Source: an uncultured Clostridia bacterium (GTDB lineage Bacteria > Bacillota > Clostridia > Christensenellales > Pumilibacteraceae). Taken from it: a DNA stretch of 11,822 nucleotides. Numbering within the stretch: position 1 is the stretch's first letter; every line of letters starts with the position of its first letter. Below, piece by piece: positions 6,942 through 11,822 of the stretch. The notes under the pieces were generated by a model. It was not told the origin of the DNA, did no database searches, and saw only the letters and a list, made by a program, of their open reading frames with translations. The translations under genes and the position numbers were made by a program. The stretch lies in contig CANPYH010000037.1 in the NCBI GenBank assembly GCA_947588325.1, positions 1-11,822 on the forward strand, written 5' to 3'.

Positions 6942-8249
6942 ATGTCGGATGTGCGCGTAATAGGCGCGGGACTTGCGGGTTGCGAGGCGGCGCTGACTTT
7001 AGCGGAGCACGGCGTAAACGTTCAACTTGTCGAGTGCAAGCCCGTAGCGCGTAGCGCGGCGCACAGCGAGGACGGATTTTGCGAACTCGTGTGCAGTAAC
7101 TCCTTGAAGAGCAAGGATCCGCTCACCGCTCACGGCATGCTCAAAGCCGAACTTCGTGCGCTCGGAAGTCACGTTCTCGCCGCCGCAGAGGAGTGTTCGG
7201 TGCCCGCGGGCAGTGCGCTTGCCGTGGACCGCAAACGGTTCTCCGAAACGGTCACGGAGCGCGTGCTTGCCTCACCGCTGGTTTCGGTAAAATGCGAAGT
7301 CGCGTCGGACATAGGCGAGGGGATAACGATTATAGCGACGGGTCCGCTCACACTGCCCCCGCTCGAGGGCAAAATCGCCGAACTGTTCGGCTCGTTGCAC
7401 TTCTATGACGCAGAAGCGCCGATAGTCTCGGCGGACAGCATAGACATGAGCAAGGCGTTCTTCGCCGCGAGATACGGCAAGGGCGACGACGACTACCTTA
7501 ACTGTCCGCTGACAAAAGAGGAGTATGAGACTTTCTATGAGGCGCTTGTGACAGCCGACCGCGCGGAAGCCAAATCCTTCGAAAAGAGGGAGATATTCGA
7601 GGGTTGTATGCCTGTCGAGGTAATGGCGGCGCGGGGCAGAGACGCCCTTCGTTTCGGTCCGATGAAGCCCGTGGGGCTGATCGATCCGAACACGGGGCGG
7701 CGCGCATATGCCGTCCTGCAACTCCGAAAGGAGAACGCGCAGGGGAATATGTATAACCTCGTCGGGTTCCAGACAAACCTGAAATTCTCCGAGCAAAAGC
7801 GCGTTTTCGGGATAATACCCGCGCTCGCAAACGCCGAATACATGCGGTACGGCGTAATGCACAGAAATACTTTCATAGACGCACCCTCGGCAATCGACGC
7901 GTGTTTCCGCGCTAAGAAGAGAAATAACCTCTTCGTCGCGGGGCAGATAAGCGGCGTGGAGGGGTACGTCGAGAGCGTCGCGTCGGGCAAATCTGCGGCA
8001 TTGCATGTGCTGTCCTTGCTCGGCGGATCCGAACCCGAGCCTCTTCCGCCCGACACCATGATGGGCGCGCTGGCTCGGTACGTATCGGCTGAGAACGCGA
8101 ACTTCCAGCCGATGAACGCGAACTACGGGCTTCTTCCGCAGACGGAGGAGCATATACGGGATAAGAGCGTTCGCCGTCGCGCTCTGCTCGAAAGGTCGCT
8201 CTGTTCGCTTAATAAATATATAAAAAAAATATCGGGAGAATATAAATAA
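6942..8249 (+). CDS. trmFO: Folate/FAD-dependent tRNA m5U54 methyltransferase TrmFO
   Basis: TrmFO makes 5-methyluridine at position 54 in the T-loop of tRNAs, using methylenetetrahydrofolate as carbon donor and FAD as the catalytic flavin. It is cytoplasmic. The product is 435 residues, full length. The N-terminal FAD-binding motif is VIGAGLAGCEAA (6-17), followed by FCELVCSNSLKSK (46-58) and VPAGSALAVDR (87-97). Cys51 and Cys222 (in FEGCMPVEVMAARG) correspond to the two functional cysteines known in the Bacillus enzyme. The C-terminal part has the block VGFQTNLKFSEQKRVF, GQISGVEGYVESVASG and the family-typical ending region MGALARYVSAENANFQPMNANYG. ATG 6942 comes one base after the topA stop, with AAGGA (6931-6935) inside topA. 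The stop TAA is directly followed by the hslV start. The topA-trmFO order is conserved in Bacillota. Confidence 0.96.
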   Translation: MSDVRVIGAGLAGCEAALTLAEHGVNVQLVECKPVARSAAHSEDGFCELVCSNSLKSKDPLTAHGMLKAELRALGSHVLAAAEECSVPAGSALAVDRKRFSETVTERVLASPLVSVKCEVASDIGEGITIIATGPLTLPPLEGKIAELFGSLHFYDAEAPIVSADSIDMSKAFFAARYGKGDDDYLNCPLTKEEYETFYEALVTADRAEAKSFEKREIFEGCMPVEVMAARGRDALRFGPMKPVGLIDPNTGRRAYAVLQLRKENAQGNMYNLVGFQTNLKFSEQKRVFGIIPALANAEYMRYGVMHRNTFIDAPSAIDACFRAKKRNNLFVAGQISGVEGYVESVASGKSAALHVLSLLGGSEPEPLPPDTMMGALARYVSAENANFQPMNANYGLLPQTEEHIRDKSVRRRALLERSLCSLNKYIKKISGEYK

Positions 8250-8783
8250 ATGGCACTCAAAGGAACGACAATAGTAGCCGTCAAAAAGGACGGTAAAACG
8301 GCAATCGCGGGGGACGGACAGGTCACCGCGGGCGAGACCGTTATAATGAAGGGTAACGCCGTCAAGGTGCGCCGCATATACGACGACAAAGTAGTCGTGG
8401 GCTTTGCAGGCTCCGTTGCCGACGCGTTCACCCTCCGCGACCGCTTCGAAGAAATGCTCAATAAATACGCGGGCAATCTCATGAGAAGCGCGGTGGAACT
8501 CGCACAGCTTTGGCGCAGCGATAAAATTATGCACAAACTCGAAGCCATGATGATAGTCGCAAACAGCGACGAAATGTATCTTGTGGACGGAACGGGTAAC
8601 GTTATCGAACCCGAATACGGCATATGCGCAATAGGCAGCGGCGGCAACTACGCGCTTGCGGCGGCTCGCGCTCTTGCGGCTAACACCACCCTCTCCGCCC
8701 GCGAAATAGCGGTGGAGGCTATGCGTATAGCCAGCGAAATATGCGTATTCACCAACGGCAATGTGACCGTGGAGGAGGTGTGA
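8250..8783 (+). CDS. hslV: ATP-dependent protease proteolytic subunit HslV (ClpQ)
   Basis: HslV is the proteasome-like peptidase that forms a double hexamer and works with the HslU unfoldase in the cytoplasm. The product is 177 residues, normal length. The N-terminus is MALKG-TTIVAVKKDG. In relatives the propeptide is removed before the first threonine, so the expected nucleophile is Thr6, freed by cleavage after Gly5. GDGQVT (21-26) carries the conserved aspartate, and MKGNAVKVRRI (33-43) carries the conserved lysine. Other family blocks are VVGFAGSVADAFTL, EMYLVDGTGNVIEP and GICAIGSGGNYALAAARAL. The threonine-type N-terminus differs from the serine-type ClpQ of Bacillus subtilis. ATG 8250 touches the trmFO stop; GGAG (8235-8238) lies 11 nt upstream, rather far. 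In Bacillus a recombinase gene (codV/xerC) precedes this gene, but none is present here. Confidence 0.97.
   Translation: MALKGTTIVAVKKDGKTAIAGDGQVTAGETVIMKGNAVKVRRIYDDKVVVGFAGSVADAFTLRDRFEEMLNKYAGNLMRSAVELAQLWRSDKIMHKLEAMMIVANSDEMYLVDGTGNVIEPEYGICAIGSGGNYALAAARALAANTTLSAREIAVEAMRIASEICVFTNGNVTVEEV
8773..8779 (+). promoter_or_regulatory. Ribosome binding site that fixes the hslU start
   Basis: AGGAGGT within the last hslV codons lies 6 nt before ATG 8786 and 12 nt before a second in-frame ATG at 8792. An open frame extends back to 8741 inside hslV, but its first residues do not resemble HslU, so 8786 is the start. Confidence 0.75.
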
Positions 8784-8785
8784 TT

Positions 8786-10096
8786 ATGAGCATGACCCCC
8801 AAACAGATAGTAACCGAACTCGACAGATATATAATCGGGCAGAACGAGGCGAAAAGAGCGGTGGCAATCGCCCTCCGCAATCGGTATCGCCGCAGTCAGC
8901 TTCCCGAGGACGTCCGCCGCGAGATTACCCCCAAGAACATAATCATGAAGGGGCCGACGGGCGTAGGTAAAACGGAGATAGCGAGACGGCTTGCCAAGCT
9001 CGTCAACGCGCCTTTTATCAAAGTCGAAGCGACCAAGTTCACCGAAGTGGGCTATGTCGGAAGAGACGTAGAGTCCATGATCAGGGATCTCGTGGAGACT
9101 TCCGTCCACCTCGTCAAGGAAGAGATGATGAAGAGCGTGGAGAAAGTCGCGAGGGAAGAGGCGGAGAAGAGAATAATGACCGTGCTTCTTGCCGACGAGA
9201 AAAAGAAGAACTCGGACGGCGCGCGGGCTGTTATGCGCGATACTCTCCTCCAATCGCTCAGATCGGGAAAGGAGGACGACAGAATAATCGAAGTGGAAGT
9301 GGCGGAAGCGTCCAAGCCGCTGGAAATGCCGGGCGGTATGGGATTGGAGATTAACCTCAACGAAATGCTGGGCGGACTTATGCCCAAAAAGCTCAAAACC
9401 CGCCGCGTAACGGTTAAAGAGGCCATGCAGATATTCGTGCTCGAAGAGAGCGAACGCCGCCTCGATATGGACGCGGTGCACAGCGAAGCGCTTCGCCGTG
9501 CCGAGCAGGAAGGCATAATCTTTATCGACGAAATAGATAAGATCGCGTCCAGAGGCAACACCTCGGGCGTGGACGTATCGAGAGAGGGCGTACAGCGCGA
9601 TATACTTCCCATAGTCGAAGGCTCCACCGTACAGACCAAATACGGCAGCATTAAGACGGACTTCATATTGTTTATCGCTTCGGGCGCCTTCATGATCTCC
9701 AAAGTAGAGGATCTTATCCCCGAACTTCAGGGTCGTTTCCCCATCAGAGTGGAGCTTGGCAGCCTGACCTTCGACGACTTTGTCAAGATACTCACGCTAC
9801 CCGAAAACGCCATTACCAAGCAATACGCACAGCTTCTCGAAGTGGACCATGTGCACCTGACGTTTACGCAGGACGCTATCGAGGAGATGGCGAGGATAAC
9901 CGTTGCGGAAAACGAGACTATGGAGGATATCGGAGCGCGCCGCCTCCACACCGTGATCGAGAGCCTTTTGGACGATATCTCCTTCAACGCGAGCGGCGAA
10001 TTCGATACCGTAAACGTGACGGTGGATAAAAACTACGTCATGGAACACCTCAGCAAGGAAGTAAAGGGTCTTAACCTGAAAAAGTACATCATATGA
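8786..10096 (+). CDS. hslU: HslU (ClpY) AAA+ unfoldase of the HslUV protease
   Basis: HslU is the ring-shaped ATPase that recognises and unfolds substrates and threads them into HslV. The product is 436 residues, slightly shorter than the usual ~443-460. It opens with MSMTPKQIVTELDRYIIGQ, typical of the family. Walker A is GPTGVGKT (56-63) and the pore loop is GYVG (89-92). The HslU-specific intermediate domain runs from about 105 to 235. Walker B is IIFIDE (244-249), followed by FIASGAF (296-302), LQGRFPIRVEL (314-324) and sensor-2 GARRLHTVIES near 393-403. The C-terminus ends LKKYII, resembling the tail that docks into HslV. ATG 8786 lies 2 nt after the hslV stop with AGGAGGT inside hslV. 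The stop TGA overlaps the hisS start as ATGA. Bacillus has codY after this gene; here hisS follows. Confidence 0.97.
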   Translation: MSMTPKQIVTELDRYIIGQNEAKRAVAIALRNRYRRSQLPEDVRREITPKNIIMKGPTGVGKTEIARRLAKLVNAPFIKVEATKFTEVGYVGRDVESMIRDLVETSVHLVKEEMMKSVEKVAREEAEKRIMTVLLADEKKKNSDGARAVMRDTLLQSLRSGKEDDRIIEVEVAEASKPLEMPGGMGLEINLNEMLGGLMPKKLKTRRVTVKEAMQIFVLEESERRLDMDAVHSEALRRAEQEGIIFIDEIDKIASRGNTSGVDVSREGVQRDILPIVEGSTVQTKYGSIKTDFILFIASGAFMISKVEDLIPELQGRFPIRVELGSLTFDDFVKILTLPENAITKQYAQLLEVDHVHLTFTQDAIEEMARITVAENETMEDIGARRLHTVIESLLDDISFNASGEFDTVNVTVDKNYVMEHLSKEVKGLNLKKYII

Positions 10097-11352
10097 TTAA
10101 CATTCCCAAAGGAACAAAGGACGTTCTCCCTTCGGAGAGCTATAAGTGGCACTACGTCGAGAATAAACTTCGCCGCACAGCCTCGCTGTATAACGCGAAG
10201 GAGATTCGCACGCCCGTGTTCGAGCATACCGAACTTTTCGTGCGCTCGATAGGCGACGAGACCGACGTTGTGTCCAAGGAGATGTATACCTTCGAGGATA
10301 AGGGCGGCAGGTCGATAACCCTCAAGCCCGAGGGCACCGCGCCCGTAGCGCGCAGTTTCGTGGAGAACGCGCTGGACGCTATGTCGCTCCCCCTCAAGAT
10401 GTACTACATTATCCCCGCATTCAGATACGAAAGACCGCAGGCGGGCAGACTTCGCGAGTTTCACCAATTCGGCGTGGAAGTATACGGAGCGACGAGCCCG
10501 TACCTCGACCTCGACTGCATACTGTTCGCGTATAACGCGCTCGGCGACCTCGGTCTTAAAAACGTCCGACTTCACCTTAACTCGATAGGCTGTCCCGAGT
10601 GCCGCAAAAGCTACACTGCCGCGCTTAAAGCGTATTTCGCGTCAAGGCTGGACGAGATGTGCGACACGTGCAAGGAGCGTTACGACCGAAATCCTCTGCG
10701 CCTGCTCGACTGCAAGTCGCCCATATGCCGCGGGATTGCGGCGGGTGCGCCCAAGATTACCGACTATCTTTGCGACGACTGCCGCGCTCACCACGAAAAA
10801 CTGTGCTCCCTCCTCGAAAAGAGCGGGGTACCCTACGAAGTGGACGAGAACATAGTCCGCGGGCTGGACTACTACACCCGCACCGTGTTCGAATTCGTAA
10901 CCGACGAGCTCGGCGCGCAGGGCACGGTGTGCGGCGGTGGACGATACGATAACCTCGTCTCGTCCATCGGCGGAAAGCCGACGGGCTGCGTCGGGTTCGC
11001 GATAGGGCTGGAGCGCATAATGATGCTCCTCGAAAAGCAGGGCGCGGACCTCGGGAGGGAGAACCTCGGCGTGTTCGTAATGAGCCAGTCGCCCGAGCAG
11101 ACCGACGCGTGTATAAAACTCGTGTCGCGGCTCCGTGAGGCGGGCATATCCGCGGATACGGAAATGACCGGCAGGAGCCTCAAAGCGCAGTTCAAGTATG
11201 CGGATAAAATCCACGCCGACTACGGAATAGTCATCGGCGCGAGCGAGATAGAAACAAATAAAGTAAAAATCAAAACACTTTCCGACGGATCGGAAGAAGA
11301 ATGCGCGTTTGACGACATAGTTGCGCGCGTCAAGGAGAAATACAATGGCTGA
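10093..11352 (+). CDS. hisS: Histidyl-tRNA synthetase (HisRS)
   Basis: HisRS charges tRNA-His with histidine using ATP; it is an essential class II synthetase. The product is 419 residues, normal length. It starts MINIPKGTKDVLP. TLKPEGTAPVARS (76-88) and motif 2, AFRYERPQAGRLREFHQFG (109-127), are followed by the histidine-specific RGLDYYTRTVFEF (256-268) and motif 3, GFAIGLERI (301-309). An anticodon-binding domain covers about 325-419. The insertion region has four cysteine pairs or near-pairs (C167/C170, C190/C193, C207/C212, C227/C230), a pattern seen in other Bacillota HisRS and possibly metal-binding. ATG 10093 overlaps the hslU stop (ATGA) and has no strong ribosome binding site, so translation is probably coupled to hslU. 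It overlaps aspS by 8 nt at its end. A paralogous HisZ is unlikely because all catalytic motifs are present. Confidence 0.97.
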   Translation: MINIPKGTKDVLPSESYKWHYVENKLRRTASLYNAKEIRTPVFEHTELFVRSIGDETDVVSKEMYTFEDKGGRSITLKPEGTAPVARSFVENALDAMSLPLKMYYIIPAFRYERPQAGRLREFHQFGVEVYGATSPYLDLDCILFAYNALGDLGLKNVRLHLNSIGCPECRKSYTAALKAYFASRLDEMCDTCKERYDRNPLRLLDCKSPICRGIAAGAPKITDYLCDDCRAHHEKLCSLLEKSGVPYEVDENIVRGLDYYTRTVFEFVTDELGAQGTVCGGGRYDNLVSSIGGKPTGCVGFAIGLERIMMLLEKQGADLGRENLGVFVMSQSPEQTDACIKLVSRLREAGISADTEMTGRSLKAQFKYADKIHADYGIVIGASEIETNKVKIKTLSDGSEEECAFDDIVARVKEKYNG

Positions 11353-11822
11353 ACTTATGAGCGGAATGAAAAGAACGGCATACTGCACGGAGATAGGCGA
11401 CGATATGCTCGGCAAAGAAGTGACCGTTACGGGCTGGACTAACAGCTGGCGTAACCACGGCGGGCTTATATTCGTGGACCTTCGCGACAGGAGCGGAATA
11501 ATGCAGGTGGTATTCGACCTTTCCTCGATAGGCGAGGACGGCTTTGCAAAGGCGGAGTCGATAAGAAACGAATATGTGCTTGCCGTGCGCGGGACGCTTC
11601 GCCGCCGCGACGCAGACAGAGTGAACCCGAAGATTAAGACGGGGGAGATCGAGATACTCGCAACCGAACTCCGCATACTCTCGGAGGCGGAGAACCCGCC
11701 CTTCCGCATAGACGAAGCGGCGACGGTCAACGACGCAACCCGTCTGAAGTACCGTTATCTCGAACTTCGCACCCCGCGCTTGCAGGAAATACTCATGCTC
11801 AGGAGCAAGGTGTGCCATACCG
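11345..11822 (+). CDS. aspS: Aspartyl-tRNA synthetase (AspRS), N-terminal part, cut by window end
   Basis: AspRS charges tRNA-Asp with aspartate. About 159 residues are visible; the rest lies beyond the window. The visible part is the OB-fold anticodon-binding domain, with VTGWTNSWRNHGGLIFVDL (28-46), RSGIMQVVFDLSS and a strand ending EILATELRILSEAENPPF, followed by the linker into the catalytic domain, with RLKYRYLELRTPRLQEIL, which matches bacterial AspRS. ATG 11345 follows AAGGAG (11332-11337) at 7 nt spacing and lies 8 nt inside hisS. An alternative ATG at 11366 would start with MKRTAYC, resembling many AspRS N-termini, but lacks a good ribosome binding site. The hisS-aspS pair is a common Bacillota arrangement. 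His38 occupies the position discussed for tRNA discrimination. Class II motifs and the GAD insertion of bacterial AspRS cannot be checked here. Confidence 0.93.
   Translation, partial: MAELMSGMKRTAYCTEIGDDMLGKEVTVTGWTNSWRNHGGLIFVDLRDRSGIMQVVFDLSSIGEDGFAKAESIRNEYVLAVRGTLRRRDADRVNPKIKTGEIEILATELRILSEAENPPFRIDEAATVNDATRLKYRYLELRTPRLQEILMLRSKVCHT

Noticed and set aside
8221..8230. Run of eight A near the trmFO end as a programmed slippage site
   Set aside because: It lies a few codons before the natural stop, slippage would have little consequence, and no stimulatory structure follows.
7272..8534. Long minus-strand open frame opposite trmFO and hslV
   Set aside because: It covers two secure genes in antisense, shows no family resemblance and has no ribosome binding site context.
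8741..8785. Upstream in-frame extension of hslU into hslV
   Set aside because: The added residues do not match HslU, and AGGAGGT is placed correctly for ATG 8786.

Overview
This is a chromosomal housekeeping segment of a bacterium, read entirely on the + strand. The gene order rplS ... comM-dprA-topA-trmFO-hslV-hslU resembles the conserved Bacillota (Firmicutes) neighbourhood known from Bacillus (rplS ... dprA-topA-trmFO-codV-clpQ-clpY-codY). Here xerC/codV and codY are absent, and hisS-aspS follows hslU instead. The order, AGGAGG-type ribosome binding sites, TTG starts and moderately GC-rich coding sequence with heavy AUA use point to a clostridial Bacillota member, probably uncultured. The lineage is an inference and cannot be fixed from this window.

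Layout: bases 1-56 are AT-rich and show no gene. A promoter with an extended -10 (57-85) drives a leader of about 70 nt and rplS (165-509). A strong intrinsic terminator (510-554) follows, and its T-run touches the ribosome binding site of a polytopic membrane protein of GT-C glycosyltransferase type (565-2088). From there the genes are packed: comM (2111), dprA (3640), topA (4721), trmFO (6942), hslV (8250), hslU (8786), hisS (10093) and the start of aspS (11345, cut by the window end). No gap after 565 exceeds 22 nt and several genes overlap by 4 to 8 nt, so this looks like one long transcription unit. It combines uptake and processing of transforming DNA (ComM, DprA), supercoil relaxation (TopA), tRNA modification (TrmFO), the HslUV protease and two tRNA synthetases.

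The most striking feature is topA. Its reading frame is whole from 4721 to 6940 except for one in-frame TAG at 5123-5125. The flanking residues, VDAQ-stop-ARRVLDRLVGY, match the family's usual VDAQQARRVLDRLVGY, so the stop sits exactly where a conserved glutamine (CAG) is expected. It falls between the Toprim domain and the part carrying the catalytic tyrosine. Possible explanations are a sequencing or strain-level C-to-T change, a suppressed nonsense mutation, UAG readthrough, or a split enzyme. A general UAG-to-Gln genetic code is disfavoured because topA also ends with TAG, immediately before trmFO. The N-terminal ESPAKAKTI signature of TopA is also strongly altered.

No tRNA, rRNA, CRISPR array, insertion sequence or other mobile element was seen. 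Apart from the topA stop and the GT-C-like protein, this is ordinary core-genome content.
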